Positions 1 to 6,886 are shown, counted from the first letter of the stretch. The stretch is DNA of 8,660 nt from an uncultured Cocleimonas sp. (GCA_937974135.1 CALJIH010000065.1:1-8660); one strand, 5' to 3'. Notes: generated by a model not told the origin, from the letters alone. Numbers and translations: made by a program.

Positions 1-730
1 TTTTAGTAAAATAATTTTCCATCCACTTAGCGGCCTTTGACACCTCAGCTTCAGGTCCTTTCAATCCAAAATCAATCAGTGCACCATTTGCTTCGGTGCT
101 TGGCAAACTCGAAACGCCGACACCTTCATAGCTCTCAAGAATCTTATTCATCATCGGCAATAAACTACTCTCAGGAACATTCAATACATCCCAACGCCAT
201 TCAACGTCAGGATGTTCATTGTATAAGTGTGGATAATGCGTATCTAACACCCATTCGATCATCGGCCATGCCATATTGGGAAATCCTGGTACAAAATGAT
301 GGTTCGCTAATTTGAAGCCAGGTACTCGATTTATAGGATTTGGAATCAACTCTGAATTTTCAGCTAATTCAGCCATAAGAATACGATTTGGATAGACACT
401 ATCACCAAACTTCTCAACAAGAATTGCTTTTGCCTCAGGATGAATAATAAAATTTTCATCAAAGGCTTCTGCCGCTGCAGCCCTTGTTTGGTCATCTGGA
501 GTTGCACCAATACCACCGAAGCTAAACACCACGTCATCTAATATTTTCGTTTGGTTTAAGGTTTCAACGATTTCTTTTCGGGTATCACCAATCATGCGCG
601 CCCAAGATAACTTCATACCTCGTTCTCGCAGAATACTTATTACATGGTTCAAATGTTTGTCTTGACGCGTGCCACTTAGAAGCTCGTCACCAATTAATAT
701 TATGCCAACTTGTTGTTGCGACCGACTCAC
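1..730 (-). CDS. CinA/MoaB-like MoCF-domain protein (competence/damage-inducible protein A family), 3' end cut by window
   Basis: The reading frame is open from a GTG at 728-730 to the left edge, 243 codons with no stop. The N-terminus reads VGIILIGDELLSGTRQD, the usual start of the molybdopterin-binding (MoCF) fold shared by CinA, MoaB/Mog and MoeA. The family signature GGIGATPDD is near residue 83, followed by an Arg and an Ala-rich helix. A second conserved piece, VPGFPNMAW, is near residue 153. The C-terminal CinA deamidase domain is not visible; the fragment is already about as long as stand-alone members of this family (roughly 250 residues), so little is probably missing. The GTG overlaps the hemH stop (GTGA), and an AAAGGAG ribosome binding site lies at 738-744 inside hemH, 7 bases from the GTG, so the genes should be co-transcribed and translationally coupled. 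The substrate is unknown; stand-alone members have no settled role in bacteria. Confidence 0.85.
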   Translation of the reverse strand, partial: MSRSQQQVGIILIGDELLSGTRQDKHLNHVISILRERGMKLSWARMIGDTRKEIVETLNQTKILDDVVFSFGGIGATPDDQTRAAAAEAFDENFIIHPEAKAILVEKFGDSVYPNRILMAELAENSELIPNPINRVPGFKLANHHFVPGFPNMAWPMIEWVLDTHYPHLYNEHPDVEWRWDVLNVPESSLLPMMNKILESYEGVGVSSLPSTEANGALIDFGLKGPEAEVSKAAKWMENYFTK

Positions 731-1839
731 AGCTTTGCTCCTTTCGCAGTCGCTTGTTTTTTTGAAATCGCAGATTGTTTTTCTGCTTCAGCTGTAGTCC
801 AGTTTTTATCCGTTTCAGTCCAACCTTGAGTGTGTAATTGGACTAAATCTGCGAGTGCTTGGATATGATCTGGGTTGTCATTCATACAGGGGATAAGTTT
901 GTAATCCTCACCACCTGCCTCCATGAAATACTCACGATTTTCGATATTCATTTCTTCAAGTGTCTCTACGCAATCTGAGGGAAAACCAGGGCAAACCACA
1001 TCGATGGTTTTTACACCTTCTCCGGGCAATGCCATAAGGGTTTTGTCGGTATAAGGCTGTATCCATTCTGCTTTTCCAAAACGCGATTGAAAAGTGAGAC
1101 GCCATTGATCTTCTTTTAAGCCAAGTTTCTCAGCAATCAAACGTCCTGTTTTATGACAATGACATAAATAAGGATCACCTAAATCTACATTACGGCGCGG
1201 CAAACCATGAAAAGACATCAGCAATACTTCATTTCTGCCATGTTCTTTCCAATGCGTTTCAATACTTTTTGCGACCGAATTGATATAGGAAGGATCATCG
1301 TGATACTGCCCTACAAAGCGTAATTCTGGAATCCAGCGCTTACCTAAGAAATGTTTATAAACCGAATCAAAGGTAGTCGCCGTGGTGGTAGCAGAATATT
1401 GAGGATACAAAGGTAGAATTAAAACTCGGCGGGCGCCTTTTTCTTGTAAAGCATCTAAACCTTTTTCAATACTAGGATCGCCATAACGCATAGCCAATTC
1501 GATATGCACTGGACCATTGAAGCGGATTTGCATTTCTTGTTGCAGCAATTTTTGTTGCTGCTTGCTGTAATGCATTAAAGGTGAACCTTCTTCCATCCAT
1601 ACTTTTTGGTAATTCTCAGCACTTTCTTTCGGACGCTTTGGCAAAATAAACGCGTTTAGTATTATCCACCAGATAATTTTAGGAATTTCTATCACACGTC
1701 CATCAGATAAAAACTGTTTTAAGAATTTTCTTACTGCTTTGGGTGTAGCTTCAGCTGGCGTTCCTAAATTAACCAATAAAACCCCAGTAATTGCTGCTTT
1801 TCCATGAAAAAAGGTTTTATCACTTTTGACTTTTGCCAC
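727..1839 (-). CDS. hemH: Ferrochelatase HemH
   Basis: Ferrochelatase inserts Fe2+ into protoporphyrin IX, the last step of protoheme synthesis, in the cytosol or at the membrane face. The 370-residue product begins the domain with GVLLVNLGTP (19-28). It carries the family signature FHGLP with the catalytic His at 211, and PGFPSDCVETLEE with the metal-binding or proton-accepting Glu at 292. No C-terminal Cys cluster is present, so a [2Fe-2S] form is unlikely. The start is GTG at 1837-1839: an in-frame TGA lies five codons upstream, and the next in-frame Met is far inside the conserved domain. The ribosome binding site is weak (GAGAA). It is longer than the 320-residue E. coli enzyme, by a short N-terminal extension and a Lys/Ala-rich tail (about 341-370) that also encodes the ribosome binding site of the next gene. 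It is divergent from rpoZ. The assignment is secure. Confidence 0.97.
   Translation of the reverse strand: MAKVKSDKTFFHGKAAITGVLLVNLGTPAEATPKAVRKFLKQFLSDGRVIEIPKIIWWIILNAFILPKRPKESAENYQKVWMEEGSPLMHYSKQQQKLLQQEMQIRFNGPVHIELAMRYGDPSIEKGLDALQEKGARRVLILPLYPQYSATTTATTFDSVYKHFLGKRWIPELRFVGQYHDDPSYINSVAKSIETHWKEHGRNEVLLMSFHGLPRRNVDLGDPYLCHCHKTGRLIAEKLGLKEDQWRLTFQSRFGKAEWIQPYTDKTLMALPGEGVKTIDVVCPGFPSDCVETLEEMNIENREYFMEAGGEDYKLIPCMNDNPDHIQALADLVQLHTQGWTETDKNWTTAEAEKQSAISKKQATAKGAKL
738..744 (-). promoter_or_regulatory. Ribosome binding site for the MoCF-domain gene, inside hemH
   Basis: Read on the minus strand this is AAAGGAG, 7 bases before the GTG at 728-730. It supports the GTG start and lies wholly within the last codons of hemH, next to the GTGA stop/start overlap. 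Confidence 0.75.
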
Positions 1840-1952
1840 TTTATTTTCTCAATATTTTAAAAAGCAGGCAGAATAACACAAAGAATTAATGATCATGAAT
1901 CGAAACCATCAATTCTAAGGTTATATAAAATCGCTTAAAACGTAACAAAACC

Positions 1953-1981
1953 TTATCATTTAGTCATTTGCGGTTTATACT
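1953..1981 (+). promoter_or_regulatory. Probable sigma-70 promoter for rpoZ-spoT
   Basis: TTATCA at 1953-1958 (4 of 6 to the -35 consensus) is separated by 17 bases from TATACT at 1976-1981 (5 of 6 to the -10 consensus). Transcription would start near 1988, giving a leader of about 64 bases that contains the hairpin at 2011-2034. A weaker alternative, TTGTCG at 1981-1986 with GATAAA at 2005-2010, overlaps it. This rests on consensus matching by eye only. Confidence 0.45.
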
Positions 1982-2010
1982 TGTCGACCCATTTAAATAA
2001 ATTTGATAAA

Positions 2011-2034
2011 GCTGTTTTTTAATCTAAAAACAGC
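2011..2034 (+). promoter_or_regulatory. Perfect 9-bp hairpin in the rpoZ leader
   Basis: GCTGTTTTT (2011-2019) and AAAAACAGC (2026-2034) are exact inverted repeats around the 6-base loop TAATCT. The stem ends 17 bases before the rpoZ ATG and is followed by GGGAATAGGC, which contains the likely ribosome binding site. No T-run follows on the plus strand, so it is not a simple terminator. It may stabilise the mRNA or tune translation. Confidence 0.55.
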
Positions 2035-2051
2035 GGGAATAGGCAAAAATT

Positions 2052-2318
2052 ATGGCACGTGTAACAGTAGAAGATTGTTTAGAATTTGTTGATACTAATT
2101 ACGAGTTAGTATTAAAAGCAGCGAAGCGCGCAAGAGATATCTCAGATGGTGCTCCAGCATTAGTTGAAGAAGACAACGACAAACCAGTAGTTATCGCACT
2201 TCGCGAAATTGCTGAAGACGTAAAACCTGAAGAGGTATTAGGTGTCGTTGAAGCGCCTGATGAAATGACTTTGGACCAAGATCAAACTCAAGAGCCCATT
2301 GAAATTAGCATTAATTAA
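2052..2318 (+). CDS. rpoZ: RNA polymerase omega subunit RpoZ
   Basis: Omega binds and stabilises the beta' subunit of RNA polymerase and, in Proteobacteria, forms part of a ppGpp binding site. The 88-residue product starts MARVTVEDC, continues with the conserved helix YELVLKAAKRARDI (about 17-30), and has the hallmark DNDKPVVIALREI (41-53). The acidic tail (about 57-88) is variable in the family. Length matches the usual 80-95 residues. An AGG at 2041-2043 sits 8 bases before the ATG. In many gammaproteobacteria gmk lies immediately upstream; here that place is taken by the divergent hemH. spoT follows after 89 bases on the same strand, so the two probably share a transcript, linking polymerase and alarmone turnover. 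Confidence 0.97.
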   Translation: MARVTVEDCLEFVDTNYELVLKAAKRARDISDGAPALVEEDNDKPVVIALREIAEDVKPEEVLGVVEAPDEMTLDQDQTQEPIEISIN

Positions 2319-2326
2319 CGTCGAGC

Positions 2327-2385
2327 CTGCTTTCGATTCTATAGAGATAATTTATAAAACCACAATACCATCGTTTCTAAAGCAG
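2327..2385 (+). repeat. Inverted repeat pair in the rpoZ-spoT gap
   Basis: CTGCTTT (2327-2333) and AAAGCAG (2379-2385) are exact 7-base complements 45 bases apart and occupy most of the gap before spoT. The long loop makes folding uncertain; it could be chance in AT-rich DNA. Confidence 0.25.
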
Positions 2386-2407
2386 AGCTTAATCCACAAT
2401 AAAAATT

Positions 2408-4573
2408 ATGCCTGAAGAAGCTCCCCCTCAATGTATTAGTTCTACCGACCTTATTAAACGGGTCGGTAATTACATGAACGACAGGGATGTTGAAAAAGTA
2501 AATCAGGCCTATTTACTCGCCTATGAAGCGCATGATGGCGTTATCAGAAAATCTGGCGAAGCGTATATATTCCATCCTATTGCTGTTGCTTATACATTAG
2601 CCGACTTACACATGGATGTGGATACGATATGTGCGGCACTTTTACACGATGTGATCGAAGATACTGATTTCACCAAAAAAGACATTAGTGATCGTTTTGG
2701 GGATGTTGTTGCTGATCTAGTTGATGGTGTCACCAAATTATCTGGTGGTCGATTTAACACTCGAGATGAAGCTGCGGCTGCAAGCTTTCATAAAATGATG
2801 GCGGCAATGACCCATGATTATCGTGTGGTCTTAATCAAACTTGCAGATCGATTGCATAATGTAAAAACCTTGGGTGTTAGAAGCCCCGATTCTCGCCGAC
2901 GTATAGCAAAAGAAACCTTAGATATACATGTGCCACTAGCACGACGTATGGGTATGAATACGCTACGCAAAGAATTACAACTCAATGCCTTTAAACACCT
3001 CCATCCTTGGCGTGCTGCTCGGCTTGAAAAAGCGATGCAAACACTTGTCAACGACAATGCATCTGAGCATCAAGAAATTATACAATCGATAAAAGATGCA
3101 TTAACAGATAATCATTTAGAAGGTGAAGTATTTGGCTGGGAAAAAAACCTTTATAAACTCTACAAACGTATCAAAAAAGGTAAAAGTCATAAACAAATCA
3201 ATAAGTTCACAGAGTCTTTAGAGCTTAGAGTTTTAGTCAATAACTCTATTGATTGTTATGCAGCACTTGGCATTGTCCATCAATTATTTTATCCCAAAGT
3301 AGGATCTTTTAAAGATTTTATCGCAACACCTAAAGGCTATGGTTTCCAAGCCTTACAAACTGCATTAGTGACGCCACAACGGCAACTGATTTTCGTGCAA
3401 ATTCAAAGCCACGAAATGTTCCAAATCGCGCAATATGGAATTACCGCAGCAAATCGTTATCCTGAATTATTGAAATCATCCGGAAAGTCTCAGATGTATC
3501 TGAACCGATGGCTTCAACAGGTCGAAGAAATACAAAGTATTACGGGTACCGCCGCAGAATTTCTAGAAGACATGAAGGCGGATTTATTCCTCAGCGAAAT
3601 TTATGTTTCTACCCCACGCGGTGAAGTAAAAGTTTTACCTAAAGGTGCTACCCCAGTAGATTTTGCATACGCGATTCATACAGAGGTCGGCGACAAATGT
3701 GTTTCAGCACTTATTGATGGTGAGCCAGCAAGACTAAACGCAAAATTAGCCAATGGAGCTACGGTTTTAATTTTAACTGATCAAGAAGCTGCACCGACTC
3801 CTAACTGGTTGAATTTTACCGTTACTGCAAAAGCTCGATCATCTATTCGCAGCTGGATTAAAAAACGTAAGTCTCATGAATTCATCGAACTCGGTGAAAA
3901 AATATTAGAAAAAGCATTATTATCTTTAAACAGCTCTTTGGATAAAATTCCTGAAAAAAATATCGACGAAACACTTAAAGCGCTGAATCAAGAAAATAGA
4001 GATGCTTTATTCACCAGCATTGCTAACGGTAATCAATCAGCAAAATTGGTTGCACAACGATTAATAGATGACAATGAACTTGCTGCATTAGACCAACAAG
4101 ATAAAAAGGATCAATTGTTACTCATTAAAGGTACCGAAGGTCTTGCTGTGAATTTACAAACCTGTTGTTATCCAATACCTAGTGATTCGATTGTAGCGCA
4201 TACAAATAAACAAACGGGACTAGAAGTACATCGTGATAATTGCCCTTCTTTGGCACGTACAGGTCATTCTTTACAAAAAGATATATTTACTATCGCTTGG
4301 GTTGACGATACTAATAAGGGTTCTCATTTTTTAGCGGCACTAAACCTTAGTGTTAGAAATAAAGTCGGAGTATTATCGAATATCACCGATTTACTCGAAA
4401 AAATGAATATTAATATCGAGGATATTAATATCTCTGGTGACAAAGACATGAAAGACATGTACTTTCTTATTCAAGTAAAAGATGGAACGCACCTGCGTGC
4501 CGTTGCAGAGTCATTATCAAATCAATCACATGTACTCGATGTTAGCCGAGTATTGGATGACAAAAACCAATAG
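2408..4573 (+). CDS. spoT: SpoT-type (p)ppGpp hydrolase with a degenerate synthetase domain
   Basis: This long RSH protein of 721 residues (E. coli SpoT has 702) controls the alarmone (p)ppGpp in the cytosol. Domains in order: HD hydrolase about 25-200, synthetase about 235-350, TGS about 395-457, helical region about 460-560, zinc-finger type domain about 580-615 (TCCYPIPSD, VHRDNC), ACT about 640-716. The hydrolase set is intact: R47, H56, H80-D81, E84-D85, D147 and N151 (KLADRLHN). The synthetase is not. Aligned with E. coli SpoT and Streptococcus Rel, the first Arg of the GRPK-type loop is W244 (K246 remains), the metal-binding Asp before the RV(I/V)V strand is E269, the guanine-stacking Tyr in GYQSLHT is F313 (GFQALQT), the Glu of EVQIRT is F329 (FVQIQS), and the AAHW motif is AANR. 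I infer hydrolysis only. The ATG at 2408 lacks a clear ribosome binding site but leaves the N-terminus in register with SpoT. ridA follows after 46 bases, a common neighbour. Confidence 0.95.
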   Translation: MPEEAPPQCISSTDLIKRVGNYMNDRDVEKVNQAYLLAYEAHDGVIRKSGEAYIFHPIAVAYTLADLHMDVDTICAALLHDVIEDTDFTKKDISDRFGDVVADLVDGVTKLSGGRFNTRDEAAAASFHKMMAAMTHDYRVVLIKLADRLHNVKTLGVRSPDSRRRIAKETLDIHVPLARRMGMNTLRKELQLNAFKHLHPWRAARLEKAMQTLVNDNASEHQEIIQSIKDALTDNHLEGEVFGWEKNLYKLYKRIKKGKSHKQINKFTESLELRVLVNNSIDCYAALGIVHQLFYPKVGSFKDFIATPKGYGFQALQTALVTPQRQLIFVQIQSHEMFQIAQYGITAANRYPELLKSSGKSQMYLNRWLQQVEEIQSITGTAAEFLEDMKADLFLSEIYVSTPRGEVKVLPKGATPVDFAYAIHTEVGDKCVSALIDGEPARLNAKLANGATVLILTDQEAAPTPNWLNFTVTAKARSSIRSWIKKRKSHEFIELGEKILEKALLSLNSSLDKIPEKNIDETLKALNQENRDALFTSIANGNQSAKLVAQRLIDDNELAALDQQDKKDQLLLIKGTEGLAVNLQTCCYPIPSDSIVAHTNKQTGLEVHRDNCPSLARTGHSLQKDIFTIAWVDDTNKGSHFLAALNLSVRNKVGVLSNITDLLEKMNINIEDINISGDKDMKDMYFLIQVKDGTHLRAVAESLSNQSHVLDVSRVLDDKNQ

Positions 4574-4619
4574 GCATCAATTAGATTACTGGTATTTAAT
4601 TAAAAAAGGACAATCAATC

Positions 4620-5000
4620 ATGGCAAGGGAAATTATTTCTACAAGCAAAGCCCCAGCAGCACTTGGCCCCTACTCACAAGCAGTAAAAGTTGGTGATACT
4701 GTTTACATTTCTGGTCAAATCCCTCTAGTTCCTGAAACGATGGAAGTGTTAGAAGGTGATTTTGCTGATCATGCTCGGCTGGTATTTAACCATCTGAGAT
4801 CTATTGCAGAAGAAGCAGGCGGAAGTATGAATGATTTTACCAAGGTAAATATATTCTTAACCGACCTTACAAATTTTCCGATTGTAAATGAAGTGATGGC
4901 TGAGTTTTTTGATGAACCTTATCCAGCACGTGCAGCGATACAAGTAGCGGCCCTGCCGAAAGGTGTAGTAGTGGAAGCTGATGCGGTAATGGTACTTTAA
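4620..5000 (+). CDS. ridA: RidA family reactive enamine/imine deaminase
   Basis: RidA hydrolyses the 2-aminoacrylate-type enamines/imines released by PLP enzymes such as threonine/serine dehydratase, protecting PLP enzymes in the cytosol; it works as a homotrimer. The 126-residue product has the family N-terminus (KAPAALGPYSQAV, 10-22), the VYISGQIP strand (28-35), the catalytic Arg in YPARAAIQVA (R104) and the conserved Glu in VVVEADAV (E119). The start at 4620 is chosen because the family begins here and AAAAAGGA ends about 8 bases upstream; the in-frame ATG at 4482 would add 46 residues overlapping the spoT end and matching nothing. It lies 46 bases after spoT on the same strand and is probably on the same transcript. 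Confidence 0.96.
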   Translation: MAREIISTSKAPAALGPYSQAVKVGDTVYISGQIPLVPETMEVLEGDFADHARLVFNHLRSIAEEAGGSMNDFTKVNIFLTDLTNFPIVNEVMAEFFDEPYPARAAIQVAALPKGVVVEADAVMVL

Positions 5001-5044
5001 ACATTACCAGCGTTAAAAAAAATAGTTCTGTTGAGCTTGTAGAA

Positions 5045-5075
5045 TACACCCCCTACTTTTGATGGTTTTTCAAAA
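5045..5075 (+). repeat. Intergenic repeat, copy 1 (C-run / CTACTTTTG element)
   Basis: The segment begins ACACCCCCTACTTTTG, continues through GGTTTT to CAAAA, and closely matches 6854-6886 in order and spacing. Differences are one fewer C and a diverged stretch after TTTTG. Both copies lie shortly after a plus-strand stop codon (ridA here, yaaA there). This copy overlaps the hairpins before coaD. Confidence 0.5.
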
Positions 5076-5092
5076 CCTTTAAGAAAACCATC
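5061..5092 (+). promoter_or_regulatory. Overlapping alternative hairpins before coaD
   Basis: GATGGTTTT (5061-5069) pairs exactly with AAAACCATC (5084-5092). The same left arm, GGTTTT (5064-5069), can instead pair with the nearer AAAACC (5072-5077), followed by TTT. The two folds exclude each other, and the longer one ends right next to the coaD ribosome binding site (AAGGAAT, 5094-5100). The arrangement resembles an attenuator or translation switch, but no ligand-binding structure or leader peptide is visible. Confidence 0.4.
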
Positions 5093-5105
5093 TAAGGAAT
5101 AAAAA

Positions 5106-5594
5106 ATGAAACAACAAGATAAAATAGCACTCTATCCAGGCACATTTGATCCAATCACAAATGGGCATATTGACCTTGTGCAACGCGCAGCCAATTTATT
5201 TGAAGAAGTTGTTGTTGCAATCGCATCTAGTCAAAAAAAGAAGCCATTATTCTCACTTGAAGAACGTATCGAGCTATCTGAAAAAGTACTCGCTGACTGC
5301 CCTAATGTAACAGTGAAAGGCTTTGATATTCTTCTGGTTGATTTTGCTAAACAGCAAAAAGCTGAAGTATTAATTCGTGGTTTACGCGCAATATCGGACT
5401 TTGAATACGAATTTCAACTTGCCAGTATGAATCGTACTTTAGCGCCAGATGTAGAATCGTTATTTTTGATGCCAGCGGATGAGTATTCATTCATTTCTTC
5501 ATCCTTAGTAAAAGAAGTTGCTTCACTTGGAGGGGATATTTCGAATTTTGTACATCCTTTAGTTAACGAAGCTTTGAAGAGCAAAACCAAATAA
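5106..5594 (+). CDS. coaD: Phosphopantetheine adenylyltransferase CoaD
   Basis: CoaD transfers AMP from ATP to 4'-phosphopantetheine, giving dephospho-CoA, the fourth step of coenzyme A synthesis from pantothenate; the enzyme is a cytosolic hexamer. The 162-residue length is typical. The nucleotidyltransferase nucleotide-binding motif TFDPITNGH is at 13-21 (T13, H21). RGLRAISDFEYEFQLASMNR (91-110) holds the substrate and ATP-binding Arg91 and Arg94. The terminal ISSSLVKE (130-137) is the standard ATP-site motif. AAGGAAT lies 5 bases before the ATG. It sits 105 bases after ridA with no clear terminator between, so read-through is possible. The downstream ferredoxin gene is a known neighbour of coaD in gammaproteobacteria such as Pseudomonas. 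Confidence 0.97.
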   Translation: MKQQDKIALYPGTFDPITNGHIDLVQRAANLFEEVVVAIASSQKKKPLFSLEERIELSEKVLADCPNVTVKGFDILLVDFAKQQKAEVLIRGLRAISDFEYEFQLASMNRTLAPDVESLFLMPADEYSFISSSLVKEVASLGGDISNFVHPLVNEALKSKTK

Positions 5595-5682
5595 TTCCAA
5601 CAAGAACACTTGTAAAACCACATTTTTACCCGATATTAACTAGATAAAATAATACTAGGCGAGTTTTTAAGCTTACTATTAT

Positions 5683-5712
5683 TTGAGTTTGGCAATGTTA
5701 AAATCGTACAAT
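5683..5712 (+). promoter_or_regulatory. Possible promoter for the ferredoxin-yaaA pair
   Basis: TTGAGT (5683-5688, 4 of 6 to -35) and TACAAT (5707-5712, 5 of 6 to -10) are 18 bases apart, about 40 bases before the ferredoxin ATG. It sits in a 158-base gap that is otherwise AT-rich and without a convincing terminator. Consensus match by eye only. Confidence 0.4.
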
Positions 5713-5752
5713 TACCAAATTCATTAAGAATTTTAAGATTAAGGAATACAAA

Positions 5753-6001
5753 ATGTCATTAATAATCACTGACGAATGCATCAACTGCGACGTATGTGAA
5801 CCCGAATGCCCAAATGAGGCTATCTACATGGGTGAAGAGATTTACGAAATTGATCGTGATAAGTGCACTGAATGTGTTGGACATTATGACGAGCCACAAT
5901 GCGTGGAAGTTTGTCCTGTAGATTGCATCCCTAAAGATGAAAATAACCCTGAAACACAAGAGCAATTAATGCTGAAATACGAACATCTCATGTCTTTATA
6001 G
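5753..6001 (+). CDS. fdx: 2[4Fe-4S] ferredoxin, Allochromatium (YfhL) type
   Basis: This is a small soluble electron carrier of 82 residues with two [4Fe-4S] clusters. The first motif is C9-x2-C12-x2-C15-x3-C19-P. The second is C38-x2-C41-x8-C50-x3-C54-P. The 8-residue gap between C41 and C50 (TECVGHYDEPQC) and the extra C-terminal helix (about 63-82) are the marks of the Allochromatium vinosum (Alvin) class, known for very low and unequal cluster potentials. A ninth Cys, C58 in PVDC, is also usual in this class. AAGGAA at 5741-5746 supports the start. It follows coaD, as in Pseudomonas, and precedes yaaA by 42 bases. The redox partner is not shown by the sequence. Confidence 0.95.
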   Translation: MSLIITDECINCDVCEPECPNEAIYMGEEIYEIDRDKCTECVGHYDEPQCVEVCPVDCIPKDENNPETQEQLMLKYEHLMSL

Positions 6002-6043
6002 TTTCGTATTAATCGTCGAGTACATTTAAGGCTACATTGAATT

Positions 6044-6832
6044 ATGATCATTACACTTTCACCCTCAAAAGGCCAAGATTTTGATTCGCCAACACCATCA
6101 ACGATTTACACCCTACCTGAGCAATTGGAAGATTCTCAGCTTTTAGTCAATGAAGCCAAAAAGCTAGACATGGAAGCAGTTCGTGAGTTAATGGATGTGA
6201 GCGAGAATATTTCCAATTTAAATGTTCAGCGTTTCCAAGACTGGAGCATGCCATTTGATACTAACAATGCAAAAGCAGCTTTGTTTGCGTTTAAAGGAGA
6301 TGTGTATTCTGGTATTCAAAAAGACAAATACGATGATGGTGATCTAACCTATGCCCAAGAGCATCTTCGGATTTTATCTGGACTTTATGGTGCTTTGCGA
6401 CCTATGGATTTAATACAACCCTATCGTTTAGAAATGAAAACTAAATTACCTAACCCTCGTGGTGATAATCTTTATCAGTTTTGGGGTGAAAGTATTACTG
6501 AAAAATTAAACGAAAGCTTAAAAGATCAAGAAGAAAAAACCTTAGTGAATCTTGCTTCAAATGAATATTACAAATCTGTAAAACCCAAAATGATTGATGG
6601 GAAGATTTTGAATATTAGTTTTAAAGAAGTGAAAGAGGGTAAAAGCCGAATCCTTGCTGTATACGCAAAAAAAGCACGTGGCATGATGACAGATTTTATA
6701 CTAAGAAACCGCATCGAAAGATCAGAGGATATTAAAGATTTTGGCACTGCAGGTTATTCGTTTTCTAAAGCAGAGTCTTCTGATAATCAATGGGTATTCA
6801 CCAGACCTCAACCAAAACCCGCTGGTAAATAG
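6044..6832 (+). CDS. yaaA: Peroxide stress protein YaaA (DUF328/UPF0246)
   Basis: YaaA in E. coli is an OxyR-induced protein that limits intracellular unincorporated iron during H2O2 stress and binds DNA. This 262-residue product matches the family along its length (E. coli 258). It has an N-terminal IITLSPSK (2-9, usually SPAK), then AFKGDVYSG, LSGLYGALRPMDLIQPYRLE, YQFWGESIT, VNLASNEYYKSVKPK and the basic YAKKARGMMTDFI near the C-terminus. The ribosome binding site is weak: AAGG at 6028-6031 is about 12 bases before the ATG, so it may rely on coupling with the ferredoxin gene. I see no convincing OxyR site in the 42-base gap. Pairing with an iron-sulfur protein fits a role in iron and redox balance, but that link is inference. 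Confidence 0.95.
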   Translation: MIITLSPSKGQDFDSPTPSTIYTLPEQLEDSQLLVNEAKKLDMEAVRELMDVSENISNLNVQRFQDWSMPFDTNNAKAALFAFKGDVYSGIQKDKYDDGDLTYAQEHLRILSGLYGALRPMDLIQPYRLEMKTKLPNPRGDNLYQFWGESITEKLNESLKDQEEKTLVNLASNEYYKSVKPKMIDGKILNISFKEVKEGKSRILAVYAKKARGMMTDFILRNRIERSEDIKDFGTAGYSFSKAESSDNQWVFTRPQPKPAGK

Positions 6833-6853
6833 TCACTTATTTTGTATTAAAAG

Positions 6854-6886
6854 ACACCCCCCTACTTTTGTGCGGTTTTGACAAAC
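6854..6886 (+). repeat. Intergenic repeat, copy 2 (C-run / CTACTTTTG element)
   Basis: It begins ACACCCCCCTACTTTTG and continues through GCGGTTTTGACAAAC, matching 5045-5075 with one extra C and several changes in the second half. It starts 21 bases after the yaaA stop. A short GTTT/AAAC hairpin remains possible, weaker than in copy 1. Nothing suggests coding capacity. Confidence 0.5.

Noticed and set aside
37..315. Plus-strand open frame of 92 codons
   Set aside because: It lies antisense to the MoCF-domain gene, has a composition unlike a real protein and shows no recognisable motif.
1882..1900. Fur box upstream of hemH
   Set aside because: There is only a general ATGATCAT resemblance; position-by-position agreement with the 19-base consensus is poor.
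4482..4619. Longer start for RidA
   Set aside because: The extra 46 residues overlap the end of spoT and match nothing in the family, while the ATG at 4620 has a ribosome binding site and the standard RidA N-terminus.
5612..5629. Terminator after coaD (GTAAAA/TTTTAC stem)
   Set aside because: A 6-bp stem of mostly A-T pairs without a following T-run is too weak to call.
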